From Firmicutes bacterium ADurb.Bin300 (GTDB lineage: Bacteria; Bacillota; Clostridia; Oscillospirales; Acutalibacteraceae): a DNA stretch of 34,714 nucleotides. Within the stretch, counting starts at the first letter, position 1, and every line of letters begins with the position of its first letter. Both the position numbers and the translations under genes were made by a program. The DNA lies in contig MWBL01000017.1 of NCBI GenBank assembly GCA_002069015.1, positions 1 to 34,714 on the forward strand, given 5' to 3'. Below the pieces are notes generated by a model. It was not told the DNA's origin, made no database searches, and saw only the letters and a program-made list of their open reading frames with translations. Shown one piece after another: positions 1 to 7,978 of this stretch.

Positions 1-1
1 C

Positions 2-277
2 GGGGCGATGGATCTTATCACCTGCGCGGGAAAAGTTATCGTTGCAATGGAGCATACCAACAAAGGCGATCCAAAAATATTCAATAAATGCAGTTTCCCG
101 CTTACCGGCGTGCACTGCGTGGACATTATAGTAACCAACTTAGCTCTGATAGAGGTTACCAAAGAAGGTCTGGTAGTAAAGGAAATCGCTCCGGATACAA
201 CCGAAGAGCAACTTAAAGCGGCAACAGAAGCTGATTTGATTATTCCCAATGACTTAAAAGTCATGAGCATATATTGA
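2..277 (+). CDS. scoB: 3-oxoacid CoA-transferase subunit B (C-terminal part)
   Basis: This is the 3' end of a gene that begins outside the window; the frame is open to the left edge (Gly-Ala-Met-Asp-Leu...). The product is the beta subunit of a two-subunit CoA-transferase of the ScoB/AtoA/CtfB type, which moves CoA between an acyl-CoA and acetoacetate or a short-chain acid. The visible part is the C-terminal third: a KVIVAMEHTNKGDPKI segment, then LTGVHCVDIIVTNLALIEV, then the usual tail with TTEEQLKAATEADL. The catalytic Glu region and the alpha subunit would lie upstream. A thiolase follows after 18 bases with a strong Shine-Dalgarno sequence, so the two probably share a transcript for acetoacetyl-CoA metabolism (ketone body use or butyrate/acetone-type fermentation). 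The family is clear; the exact substrate is not. Confidence 0.88.
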   Translation, partial: GAMDLITCAGKVIVAMEHTNKGDPKIFNKCSFPLTGVHCVDIIVTNLALIEVTKEGLVVKEIAPDTTEEQLKAATEADLIIPNDLKVMSIY

Positions 278-295
278 TTAAGGAGGAATTATATT

Positions 296-1462
296 ATGAG
301 TAACCTTAAAGATGCTGTAATCGTTGCATATGGAAGGTCGCCTATAGGCAGAGCGACAAAAGGAACATTAGTAGGAGAGTATCCGGTTAAGCTGGCAACT
401 GAAGTTTTACAGGGCGTTTTGGAAAAGGTTCCGAATTTACCTCTGGAAGAAATTGACGATATTATTGTCGGATGCTCGACACCGGAGGATGTCCAAGGTT
501 TTAACATGGCAAGAATTATTGTAATTCGGGCGGGCTTGCCGGACGAGGTATGCGGAGTAACCGTCAGCCGTTTTTGTTCTTCCGGTCTGCAAAGCATTGC
601 ATATGCCGCAAACGAGATTATGGCGGACCAGGCTGATATCGTAATCGCCGGAGGCGTAGAGTCGATGTCAATGCTGCCGATGACCGCTTTGGATTTAACG
701 GCGTTGGATCCGAAAATCTTCAAAGAAAGAGCAAGCTGCTATCTCCCCATGGGAACAACGGCAGAGGTCCTTACGGATATGTTTGACATTGCCAGAGAGG
801 ACATGGACAAATTCTCGCTGCTTAGCCATCAAAAAGCATCTAAGGCACAAAAGGAAGGCGCATTTAAGAAGGAAATAATCCCTGTTACTTATACGGACAA
901 AAACGGTGCAATTGAAGTTTTTGCCGAGGATGAGTGCATAAAGCATGACGCTTCTTATGAGGCTTTGAGCAAGCTGCCTGCCGCTTTTAAAGAAAACGGT
1001 TCGGTAACAGCCGGAAATTCGTCACCTATGAATGACGGTATGGCGTTTGTTATAATGATGTCGGCCCAAAAGGCAGCGCAGCTAAATATCAAACCCATTG
1101 CGAAATTCCTCGGTTATCAGGTAGCGGGCGTTGACCCGGTTATGATGGGAATAGGTCCGGTGTATGCCGTGCCCAAGCTTCTTAACAGAATCGGCATGGA
1201 ATTGGAGCAGTTTGATATTATAGAGTTAAATGAAGCTTTTGCGGTGCAGTCCCTGATTTGCATTGAGCAGCTAGGGTTAAATCTCGATAAAGTAAATCCC
1301 CGCGGCGGCGCCATCGCTCTTGGTCACCCGCTGGGCGCGACCGGAGCTATACTGATGTGTAAGGCTCTTTCCTACCTTGAGGATACAGGCGGGAAATACG
1401 GTATGATTTCAATGTGCATCGGGGCAGGCATGGGCGCGGCAGGCGCAATTGAAATGCTCTAA
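296..1462 (+). CDS. Acetyl-CoA acetyltransferase (thiolase)
   Basis: A full-length thiolase (388 residues; the family is about 390) that makes or cleaves 3-ketoacyl-CoA, most simply 2 acetyl-CoA to and from acetoacetyl-CoA. The three catalytic landmarks are present: the nucleophilic Cys94 in SRFCSSGLQS, His344 in GGAIALGHPLGATGA, and Cys374 in CIGAGMGAAG. NEAFAVQ is also present. The ATG start follows AAGGAGG at 280-286. It sits directly behind a CoA-transferase subunit, which fits a role in acetoacetyl-CoA formation or ketone degradation. The N-terminal half looks like the broad FadA-type thiolases more than clostridial ThlA, so longer 3-ketoacyl-CoA substrates are possible. A strong hairpin follows the gene and closes the transcript. 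Confidence 0.92.
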   Translation: MSNLKDAVIVAYGRSPIGRATKGTLVGEYPVKLATEVLQGVLEKVPNLPLEEIDDIIVGCSTPEDVQGFNMARIIVIRAGLPDEVCGVTVSRFCSSGLQSIAYAANEIMADQADIVIAGGVESMSMLPMTALDLTALDPKIFKERASCYLPMGTTAEVLTDMFDIAREDMDKFSLLSHQKASKAQKEGAFKKEIIPVTYTDKNGAIEVFAEDECIKHDASYEALSKLPAAFKENGSVTAGNSSPMNDGMAFVIMMSAQKAAQLNIKPIAKFLGYQVAGVDPVMMGIGPVYAVPKLLNRIGMELEQFDIIELNEAFAVQSLICIEQLGLNLDKVNPRGGAIALGHPLGATGAILMCKALSYLEDTGGKYGMISMCIGAGMGAAGAIEML

Positions 1463-1500
1463 ACGTACTTAAGTCCCTGAATGAATTCGCAATATCCACA

Positions 1501-1535
1501 ACAAAGCGCCTTGCGATAACAAGGCGCTTTGTTTG
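1501..1535 (+). terminator. Rho-independent terminator after the thiolase
   Basis: A perfect 13-bp inverted repeat (ACAAAGCGCCTTG at 1501-1513, its complement at 1520-1532) with a six-base loop, followed by TTTG. The stem is very strong but the U-tract is short. Confidence 0.82.
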
Positions 1536-1636
1536 AATACCGCTTGGACCGTATTACTTAGATTGACAATTTTAATCTTTTGAAGTTAAATTGCACCTTG
1601 CATTTGATAAAATAACGACTAATTTGTCCTGTTTTC

Positions 1637-1665
1637 TTGAAATATCTGCAATAGAAATGTATAAT
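1637..1665 (+). promoter_or_regulatory. Sigma-A-like promoter for the ABC exporter operon
   Basis: TTGAAA at 1637-1642, a 17-base spacer, and TATAAT at 1660-1665. This is the best promoter in the 299-base gap between the thiolase and the exporter. A weaker candidate lies upstream (TTGACA at 1563-1568, TTAAAT at 1586-1591). The predicted start is near 1672, just before a terminator-like hairpin. Confidence 0.65.
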
Positions 1666-1677
1666 CAATAATATAGC

Positions 1678-1711
1678 AATCGCATAGGATTTAATTGCCT
1701 GTGCGATTTTT
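1678..1711 (+). terminator. Terminator-like hairpin in the exporter leader
   Basis: AATCGCATAGG (1678-1688) pairs with CCTGTGCGATT (1698-1708), 11 pairs with one G-U, around a nine-base loop, and runs into five Ts (1707-1711). It starts only a few bases after the predicted transcription start and 50 bases before the first exporter gene. It may attenuate that operon, or it may end transcripts from an upstream promoter. No T-box or riboswitch signature was seen next to it. Confidence 0.55.
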
Positions 1712-1761
1712 AAGGAACAGTTTAACAGGAATACTCATAAACTCAGGGGCGGCCATTCAGA

Positions 1762-3513
1762 ATGAAAAAGCTTTTACCATACATATTTCCGTTTAGATTT
1801 AAGATTACTCTGCAAATGATTGTAAAATTTGCGGGGACAATTTTTGATTTGTTTATTCCGTGGATTCTATCATATATTATTGATGATGTGGTACCGGAAA
1901 AGAATAAAGCGGGCATTTATCTTTGGGGATTTGTCATGATTCTTTGCGCCGTTGGTGCCGTAATACTCAATATTTCAGCTAATCGTATGGCGGCGAGGAT
2001 TTCGGGCGACATAACAAAGGAAATTAGACACGACCTATTTTCAAGGACTATGAGACTTTCGTGCCTTAAAATCGATGAAATAACAGAGCCGTCCTTGATT
2101 TCGAGACTTACAAGCGATACCTACTATTTTTATCAAATGATATTGCGAATTCAAAGGCTCGGAATTCGCGCTCCCATATTGCTTGTAGGGGGCTGCATAG
2201 TTACACTTATGCTTGAAGTAAAGCTTGCGGCGGTACTTATCGCTCTTCTTCCGATTCTTTTTCTAATTGTGTTTTATATATCAAAAAAGGGGATACCGCT
2301 GTACTCTAAGGTGCAAAGGGCTGCGGACAAACTTGTGCGAAGAGTGCGTGAATTTATGAGCGGAATTCGGGTTATACTCGCCCTCTCGAAAAGAGATTAC
2401 GAAAAAATGCGCTTTTCCAAGGCAAACAAAAGAGTCGTCGAGGCAGAGCAGAAGGCCGGGTATGTCATGTCGGCAACAAAGCCTATCATGAGCTTTGCTT
2501 TGAATTTGGGTCTTGCCCTGGTCATTTTAGTGGGCGCTTTTCTTGTAAACAAAGGAGAAACACAGCCCGGTAAAATTATAGCTTTTATGACTTATTTTAC
2601 TATTATACTAAATGCAACGCTCAGTATAACAAAAATTTTTGTTATGGTGTCAAAGGGTACTGCCTCTGCCGATAGGATAGCAAAGGTGTTGGAAATTGAA
2701 GATGAGCACGAATATATAAATGAACAGGAAGAAGAAGCAGAAAGAGAAGAAGGAGAAGGAGAAGGAGAAGCAGAAGCTTCAAATGCACATATAGAATTTC
2801 GAAACGTTTCTTTTTCCTATTTGGGTGTTTCGGACAATATCCGGAACATCAGCTTTAAGCTGGCAAAGGGGCAAAGCTTAGGTTTAATCGGGGCTACGGG
2901 AAGCGGAAAAAGCACCATCCTTTTGCTGCTTTTACGATTTTATGATAGTGATAAGGGAGAGATTTTTGTAGACGGGAGGAATATCAAGAGTATTCCGAGA
3001 GAGGAGCTTTACAAGAAATTCGGAACTGTTTTTCAAAATGATATTTTGTTTAAGGGTTCAATCGGCGAAAGCATCGATTTCGGCAGAGGTGTACAGCTTG
3101 AAGAGATGAACTGTGCTGCGAAAACCGCCAGGGCGGATTTTATTTATGAAAAGGAAGGGCAGTTTGATTATCAACTAGAAATAAGGGGAGGCAATCTCAG
3201 CGGAGGTCAAAAGCAGAGACTTCTTATTGCGAGGGCGATGGCAAAGAAACCCGAAATTCTGCTTTTAGACGATGTTTCAAGCGCTCTTGACTATAGGACC
3301 GACGCCGCTCTCAGAAAGTCTATTGAAAAGGATTTAGTTGCGACTACAAAAATAATTGTTTCTCAAAGAGCAAGCTCTGTTATGAAATCGGATTTAATTC
3401 TTGTTCTTGATAAAGGTACGGTGATAGGTAAGGGTTCCCACGACGAACTCTTAAAAAATTGTCCCGAATACCGCGAGATATATGATGTCCAAATGGGAGG
3501 TGCCGCTGTATGA
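1762..3513 (+). CDS. ABC exporter subunit with degenerate ATPase site (TM287-like)
   Basis: A half-size ABC exporter: six-helix transmembrane domain (about residues 15-310) and an ATPase domain (about 345-583). Walker A is GATGSGKST (377-385), the signature is LSGGQ (479-483), and Walker B is ILLLDD (499-504). The residue after the Walker B Asp is Asp504 instead of the catalytic Glu, and the switch-loop His is Gln535 (IIVSQR). Both substitutions are known from the non-catalytic subunit of heterodimeric exporters such as TM287/288 and BmrCD. The partner gene overlaps by four bases (ATGA) and carries the intact residues. A linker around residues 322-340 between the two domains is nearly all Glu, Gly and Ala, encoded by GAA/GGA triplet repeats at about 2725-2778. 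The substrate is unknown; multidrug or peptide export is typical. Confidence 0.9.
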   Translation: MKKLLPYIFPFRFKITLQMIVKFAGTIFDLFIPWILSYIIDDVVPEKNKAGIYLWGFVMILCAVGAVILNISANRMAARISGDITKEIRHDLFSRTMRLSCLKIDEITEPSLISRLTSDTYYFYQMILRIQRLGIRAPILLVGGCIVTLMLEVKLAAVLIALLPILFLIVFYISKKGIPLYSKVQRAADKLVRRVREFMSGIRVILALSKRDYEKMRFSKANKRVVEAEQKAGYVMSATKPIMSFALNLGLALVILVGAFLVNKGETQPGKIIAFMTYFTIILNATLSITKIFVMVSKGTASADRIAKVLEIEDEHEYINEQEEEAEREEGEGEGEAEASNAHIEFRNVSFSYLGVSDNIRNISFKLAKGQSLGLIGATGSGKSTILLLLLRFYDSDKGEIFVDGRNIKSIPREELYKKFGTVFQNDILFKGSIGESIDFGRGVQLEEMNCAAKTARADFIYEKEGQFDYQLEIRGGNLSGGQKQRLLIARAMAKKPEILLLDDVSSALDYRTDAALRKSIEKDLVATTKIIVSQRASSVMKSDLILVLDKGTVIGKGSHDELLKNCPEYREIYDVQMGGAAV

Positions 3514-5273
3514 AAAACGAAAACTCACCTCTTGTACATAAAAAACACCTGCTCGTAAGACTTTGGCAATATATCAAACCTTATAAAGGAATTGTTTTTG
3601 CTTCGTGTGTTTTAACTCTTGCAAGCAATGTCCTGGCATTATTAGGCCCGTTACTTTCCGGACGCGCTATTGACGCCATTGAACCCGGTCCCGGACAAGT
3701 TGATTTTACTCTTGTCCTTAAATATGTTCTAATGATGATAGCCTTTTTTGCCGTTTCGAGTCTCTTAAACTACATTTTGTCAATTCTTATGATAAGAATA
3801 GGCAGAAATATTATGTATTCTATGAGAAACGATGTATTTGACAAGCTCTCTCGTATGCCCGTAGGCTTTTTTGACCGCTGTCAGGCGGGTGAGGTAATCA
3901 GTATAATATCATATGATATTGACACTATAAACTCCTCAATTTCAACAGATATTATTCAAATTGCAACGAGCTTTGTAACGGTATTAGGCGCACTTATTAT
4001 GATGCTTACAATTCGTGCGGAGCTTGTATTGATATTTGCGGTGACTGTTCCGATATTTGCATATTATACACGAAAACGCATTAAGAGGGTTCGCCCTCTT
4101 TACAAGGCTCGTTCGGAAAAGCTTGGGAAGCTTAACGGCTTTGCGGAAGAGGCGGTAACCGGACAAAAGACCGTTAAAGCATACAACCGTGAGGATTATA
4201 TGCTTTCGGGGTTCGACAGCAGAAACATTGAGGCGGTTGAAACCGCATATAATGCCGAGTATTACGGCAGCATCAACGGGCCAATTGCAAATTTATTCAA
4301 CAACAGCTCCGTTGCGCTTGTTTGTATATTCGGCTCTTTGCTTTATCTTTCGGGAGCTATTACACTCGGGAGCGTTTCGTCCTTTGTCTTGTTTTCAAGA
4401 AAATTTGCAGGGCCTATAAACGAATTTGCCAATATAATCAGCGACCTGCAATCCGCCTTTGCAGCGGCCAACAGGGTCTTTTGGCTTATTGATGAGACAC
4501 CGGAAAAGCCTGATGCCCTGACCGCTCTCCCGCTTGAGCACACAGACGGGAATATTTCATTTAAGGATGTTTCGTTTTACTACGAAAGCTCTATGGAAAT
4601 ATTAAATCATGTGAGCTTTGAAGCACCGACAGGCTCGCTTACCGCAATAGTCGGCCCCACAGGAGCAGGCAAAACCACAATAATTAACCTGTTAATGCGG
4701 TTTTATGACGCGCAAAGCGGTGAAATACAGCTTGATGGTACAAATATATGTGATATAAAGAGAACAAGCTATCGCTCCCGGTATTCAATGGTACTTCAGG
4801 ATACATGGCTTTTTCACGGAACTATATTTCAAAATATAGCCTATGGGGCGGAAAGCGCCACAAGAGAGGATGTAGAAAAGGCGGCAAAGACCGCTGAAAT
4901 ACATGATTTTATCTTGTCCCTTCCCGACGGGTATGCTACACTTATCAGCGACAACGGAGCTAATATTTCAAAGGGTCAAAAACAGCTGTTGACAATTGCA
5001 AGGGCAATGCTTTCCGGTGCGAAAATGCTGATTCTTGACGAAGCGACCTCAAACGTAGATACAGATACTGAGCGAAAAATCCTAAAAGCGATGAAAAAGC
5101 TTACGAAGGGAAAAACCTGCTTTGTGATAGCTCACAGACTTTCAACAGTCGAGAATGCAGATAATATTCTTGTAGTAGACGGCGGTAAAATCATTGAGGA
5201 GGGCACCCACGAGAACCTGCTAAAGAAGGAGGGGCTTTATTATAAAATCTACCGTTCGCAGTTTGAAATTTAA
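3510..5273 (+). CDS. ABC exporter subunit, catalytic half (TM288-like)
   Basis: The partner of the preceding subunit, with its start codon overlapping that gene's stop. It has an N-terminal six-helix domain (about residues 20-320) and an ATPase domain (about 350-587). Walker A is GPTGAGKTT (382-390), Walker B is LILDE with the catalytic Glu511, and the switch His is His542 in VIAHRLSTV. The signature is ISKGQ (486-490) instead of LSGGQ. So the composite site built from this subunit's Walker motifs and the partner's good signature is the active one, while the other site is degenerate on both sides. This is the expected layout of a heterodimeric exporter. A hairpin shared with the converging ribosomal-protein operon follows. 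Confidence 0.92.
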   Translation: MKNENSPLVHKKHLLVRLWQYIKPYKGIVFASCVLTLASNVLALLGPLLSGRAIDAIEPGPGQVDFTLVLKYVLMMIAFFAVSSLLNYILSILMIRIGRNIMYSMRNDVFDKLSRMPVGFFDRCQAGEVISIISYDIDTINSSISTDIIQIATSFVTVLGALIMMLTIRAELVLIFAVTVPIFAYYTRKRIKRVRPLYKARSEKLGKLNGFAEEAVTGQKTVKAYNREDYMLSGFDSRNIEAVETAYNAEYYGSINGPIANLFNNSSVALVCIFGSLLYLSGAITLGSVSSFVLFSRKFAGPINEFANIISDLQSAFAAANRVFWLIDETPEKPDALTALPLEHTDGNISFKDVSFYYESSMEILNHVSFEAPTGSLTAIVGPTGAGKTTIINLLMRFYDAQSGEIQLDGTNICDIKRTSYRSRYSMVLQDTWLFHGTIFQNIAYGAESATREDVEKAAKTAEIHDFILSLPDGYATLISDNGANISKGQKQLLTIARAMLSGAKMLILDEATSNVDTDTERKILKAMKKLTKGKTCFVIAHRLSTVENADNILVVDGGKIIEEGTHENLLKKEGLYYKIYRSQFEI

Positions 5274-5277
5274 TAAG

Positions 5278-5312
5278 AAAAAGACATACCTATTAAACAG
5301 GCATGTCTTTTG
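5278..5312. terminator. Bidirectional terminator between convergent operons
   Basis: An inverted repeat, GACATACC (5283-5290) and GGCATGTC (5300-5307), is flanked by As on the left and Ts on the right. On the minus strand all pairs form (one is G-U) and the hairpin runs into TTTTT, so it best serves rpmA. On the plus strand one pair is an A-C mismatch. Confidence 0.72.
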
Positions 5313-5339
5313 TGTTTCATAATGTGCAAATTGGAAGGA

Positions 5340-5624
5340 TTATTGCTCTAAGCCGTAAACGCTGACCTTTTTGCGGTCCTTACCAAAACGCTCAAATCTT
5401 ACTTTGCCGTCAGTAAGGGCAAAAAGAGTGTCATCCTTGCCTTTGCCGACATTGTTGCCGGGATGAATTTTTGTTCCTCTTTGTCTTACAAGGATATTGC
5501 CCGCAAGCACAAACTGACCGTCGGCACGCTTTACACCAAGCCTTTTAGACTCGGAATCACGTCCGTTACGGGTAGAGCCCATTCCCTTTTTATGAGCAAA
5601 TAACTGAATATTTATTTTAAGCAT
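5340..5624 (-). CDS. rpmA: Ribosomal protein bL27
   Basis: Large-subunit ribosomal protein L27, whose N-terminus reaches toward the peptidyl transferase centre. The 94 residues include the usual core ([30 protein letters not shown]). It starts [14 protein letters not shown]: the first nine residues are the extension found in Firmicutes that must be cut off before Ala10 to expose the mature AHKKG end. The protease that does this, Prp, is encoded immediately upstream, with the prp start region and the rpmA start sharing base 5624. Order rplU-prp-rpmA is the conserved arrangement. Confidence 0.97.
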   Translation of the reverse strand: MLKINIQLFAHKKGMGSTRNGRDSESKRLGVKRADGQFVLAGNILVRQRGTKIHPGNNVGKGKDDTLFALTDGKVRFERFGKDRKKVSVYGLEQ

Positions 5625-5944
5625 TACGTAACCTCCGTATATGAAATCTTAATATTTTTCGGATACTGTTTTGACAATTGTGTTAAATGAAGCTCTAGTC
5701 CGGCAAAAATCGGATTTGCCTTATTGCTGTCCGTATCGGGAACTACAAGCTCCATAAAGCCTTCCTGTGCTTTCACCTTGGGTTTTATTTTGACGATTTC
5801 TGTCAAGGTGTTTGCCGCCATATATGCGGCAGAGGATACTGCGGCGCAGATTATATTGTTTTTACCGTTTTTGCCGAGGGCGTGCCCCTCAATCCTATAA
5901 CCTAATAATGCGGCTTGAGAGCTGATAAATGTAACACAAATCAC
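5624..5944 (-). CDS. prp: Ribosomal-processing cysteine protease Prp
   Basis: A small cysteine protease (106 residues; family about 105-115) that removes the N-terminal extension of bL27 in Firmicutes. The catalytic pair is visible: His21 in IEGHA and Cys33 in NIICAAVSS, spaced as in characterised Prp proteins. The loop between them (ALGKNGKN) is close to the family pattern. Its start overlaps the end of rplU by four bases and its end abuts rpmA, so the three proteins are made together. Its presence matches the MLKINIQLF extension on the neighbouring L27. Confidence 0.94.
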   Translation of the reverse strand: MICVTFISSQAALLGYRIEGHALGKNGKNNIICAAVSSAAYMAANTLTEIVKIKPKVKAQEGFMELVVPDTDSNKANPIFAGLELHLTQLSKQYPKNIKISYTEVT

Positions 5945-6264
5945 TTTGTTTTTTTAGCCTTAATTGCTGTAATCTGTACTTTAGTATAGGGTTGTCTGTG
6001 ACCCATCTTGCGTTTTTCGTTCTTTTTAGGCTTGTAGGTTTGAACAACAATTTTTTTGGCTTTGCCGTTTTTGAGGACTTTTGCTTTAACGAAGGCTCCC
6101 TCAACATACGGAGAGCCGACGATGACATCCCCATTTGCGCCGAGAGCTACAACCTTATCAAGGGTAATCTCGGAATCTTCCTGTGCGTTCAGCTTTTCGA
6201 TAAAAATAACGTCTTCGGTTTCTACCTTATACTGCTTACCGCCTGTTTCGATAATTGCGTACAT
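5941..6264 (-). CDS. rplU: Ribosomal protein bL21
   Basis: Large-subunit ribosomal protein L21, 107 residues, which is near the usual length. It has the family start [14 protein letters not shown] and the conserved C-terminal segment with [20 protein letters not shown], which contacts 23S rRNA. First gene of rplU-prp-rpmA. It is preceded by a strong promoter and about 80 bases of leader that probably holds an autoregulatory element. Confidence 0.97.
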   Translation of the reverse strand: MYAIIETGGKQYKVETEDVIFIEKLNAQEDSEITLDKVVALGANGDVIVGSPYVEGAFVKAKVLKNGKAKKIVVQTYKPKKNEKRKMGHRQPYTKVQITAIKAKKTK

Positions 6265-6346
6265 TTTTCAACCTGTCCTTAATTAAGTCTCGCTATCGGG
6301 GGCACAGCAAGCTGTTTGTGGGAAATACCCGCCCAAAATATGCGGC
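6265..6346 (-). ncRNA. Probable L21 leader (5' UTR of rplU)
   Basis: The roughly 80-base leader between the rplU promoter and start contains GGGCGGGTATTTCCC, CAGCTTGCTG and CCCCCGATAGCGAGAC on the minus strand, so several short G/C-rich pairings are possible. Firmicutes rplU operons often carry an L21 leader motif here that is thought to let L21 control its own operon. I recognise the position and general look of it but cannot confirm the consensus without a covariance model. Confidence 0.45.
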
Positions 6347-6353
6347 AAAGCGT

Positions 6354-6382
6354 ATTTTAACAATTTATCGGGAGAATGTCAA
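6354..6382 (-). promoter_or_regulatory. Promoter of rplU-prp-rpmA
   Basis: On the minus strand, TTGACA (6377-6382), a 17-base spacer, and TAAAAT (6354-6359). Near-consensus, as expected for a ribosomal-protein operon. Confidence 0.8.
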
Positions 6383-6539
6383 GACTTTTTTTAATACTGC
6401 TTCTAATTCATGATGATTTCGTTATGCATACTAATCCATAATTATCGCATAGGTACAGGATTAATGAAAAGAACCATTGTTTATTACATTTTACTTTATC
6501 GTATGAAACTCTTCAAACCGCTTTTCACCTAATTTTTTC

Positions 6540-6568
6540 TTGACATATGACTGTTTATTGTATTATAT
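6540..6568 (+). promoter_or_regulatory. Probable promoter of the esterase gene
   Basis: TTGACA at 6540-6545 with either TTATAT (6563-6568, spacer 17) or TATTAT (6561-6566, spacer 15). The rest of the 327-base divergent gap between rplU and this gene (about 6390-6535) is AT-rich with no gene I can support. Confidence 0.55.
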
Positions 6569-6591
6569 TCTTACTAAAAGGGGGTTAAGAT

Positions 6592-7842
6592 TTGAATAAT
6601 ACCATAAAACGCTCTCTCGCGGTTCTTATTTGCTTGTGTCTTATTCTTCCGGGAAGCTTAACGAGTGTAGGGGCATCCTTTTGGGGTGAATTATCGCCCT
6701 TTGAAGCTGTTACCGAAAGTAATGCTTTAGGCTCAAAAATAGCCGGAATAATCAATATGCTTGATTCTTTTATGACTTTTCCTTATTTAGATATGGAAGG
6801 AAAAAGCGTGCAAAGCATAGCGGTTGAACAAATTCTTAAAGTTGTACTTGCAAACAAATTCATGGAGGTTGAGGACGTTTACAGCAATCTCGAAGCACAA
6901 AGAGAGAAAAATGCCGACTCCCGCATAGAGGACTATTATGCAATGCTGTTTGACATAGACAGATACAAATATACATACCTCTTCAAGGATACGGAGGTTT
7001 CAAAATCAATTGAAGTCGGGATATTCAATGACAAGCCCGATGAAGAGCTTACCGGGGATGAAGAATATATTCTTTACTTTCACGGGGGAGCTTTTGTTGA
7101 CGCTCCGCTTCCCTTCCACTATTGGTTTTGCTCGCGTTTAGCGTCCGAATTGGATGCTACTGTAATTATGCCCATGCAGCTTATGGCACCTGAATATACG
7201 TACACTCAGTCATACGAGCTCTCGCTCGCCCTATATGAAGATATAATAAAAATTATTAATCCCGACGATTTAACTCTAATGGGTGATTCCTCGGGAGGAA
7301 ATTATGTTGTTTCCATGGGTCTTCAGCTCCGGGACAACGATATTGCCCTGCCGTCAAACATCGTAGCTTTTTCCCCGTGGCTTCATATGTCTTCTAACGA
7401 CCCCGATATTATTGAGCTCAGCCTGTCGGGAATTGACCCGATGATTGTTTATTGGGCTGCCGCTATGAAGGGCGCATGCTTTGCGGGTGTTGACATTAGC
7501 GGCATAACCACTAAGGAACAGGCAGCAGATTTAGTAATGCAAATACCCGAGGAGAACACTTATCTCAATCCGTATAACGGAGATTTTACCGGCATGCCTC
7601 CTATCAGTATCTTTACGGGAACACATGAGGTACTCCTTGTGGATTCGCGCAATTTTATTGAAAAAATGGAAAATCAGTACGGAGAGGATGCTGTAGTGCG
7701 CCATATGGAAGGGGAAACATGGGACGGCGGCGATGTAATGTTCCATTATTATGAATATGACGGAATGAACCATACCTTCCCGCTCTTCCCGATACCCGAA
7801 TCGTTGCAGGTCATTAACCAGATTGCACAGGTTATCGAATGA
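6592..7842 (+). CDS. Exported alpha/beta hydrolase (HSL/acetyl-esterase type)
   Basis: A serine hydrolase of the alpha/beta-hydrolase-3 (hormone-sensitive lipase-like) group, 416 residues. It begins with a signal peptide: lysine/arginine at 6-7, a hydrophobic core of residues 9-20 and a likely cut after VGA (about residue 28), so it acts outside the membrane. The oxyanion motif is HGGA (164-167), the nucleophile is Ser233 in GDSSGG, the acid is probably Glu346 in GTHEVLLVD, and the His is His394 in GMNHTF. Residues about 30-135 form an N-terminal segment before the core that most family members lack or have shorter. The TTG start at 6592 follows AAGGGGG. Monocistronic, with a terminator behind it. 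Likely splits short-chain esters; substrate unknown. Confidence 0.83.
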   Translation: MNNTIKRSLAVLICLCLILPGSLTSVGASFWGELSPFEAVTESNALGSKIAGIINMLDSFMTFPYLDMEGKSVQSIAVEQILKVVLANKFMEVEDVYSNLEAQREKNADSRIEDYYAMLFDIDRYKYTYLFKDTEVSKSIEVGIFNDKPDEELTGDEEYILYFHGGAFVDAPLPFHYWFCSRLASELDATVIMPMQLMAPEYTYTQSYELSLALYEDIIKIINPDDLTLMGDSSGGNYVVSMGLQLRDNDIALPSNIVAFSPWLHMSSNDPDIIELSLSGIDPMIVYWAAAMKGACFAGVDISGITTKEQAADLVMQIPEENTYLNPYNGDFTGMPPISIFTGTHEVLLVDSRNFIEKMENQYGEDAVVRHMEGETWDGGDVMFHYYEYDGMNHTFPLFPIPESLQVINQIAQVIE

Positions 7843-7863
7843 CATAAGAACAAGAAATAATAA

Positions 7864-7910
7864 AAATCACTCGGCGGCTTTCCTTTATCGGCAGGCATAC
7901 CGAGTGGTTT
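7864..7910 (+). terminator. Terminator after the esterase gene
   Basis: AATCACTCGG (about 7865-7874) pairs with CCGAGTGGTT (about 7900-7909), 10 pairs with one G-U, around a long loop, then TTTATGTTTTT. It lies between the esterase and the rnpB promoter. Confidence 0.65.
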
Positions 7911-7943
7911 ATGTTTTTGACTGTTTTTGTCATTGAAAATTGG

Positions 7944-7972
7944 TTGACTTTAATAATTATTTATTGTAAAAT
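7944..7972 (+). promoter_or_regulatory. Promoter of rnpB
   Basis: TTGACT at 7944-7949, a 17-base spacer, and TAAAAT at 7967-7972. The start would fall at about 7979, exactly where helix P1 of the RNA begins. Confidence 0.8.
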
Positions 7973-7978
7973 AGCAAA

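Noticed and set aside
289-723. Antisense open frame inside the thiolase gene
   Set aside because: It is opposite a clear, motif-bearing gene and has no family features or ribosome binding site.
6464-6532. Possible 22-residue leader peptide upstream of the esterase
   Set aside because: It begins ATGAAAAGAACC after a weak CAGGA, but it lies before the best promoter and has no conserved feature; not enough support.
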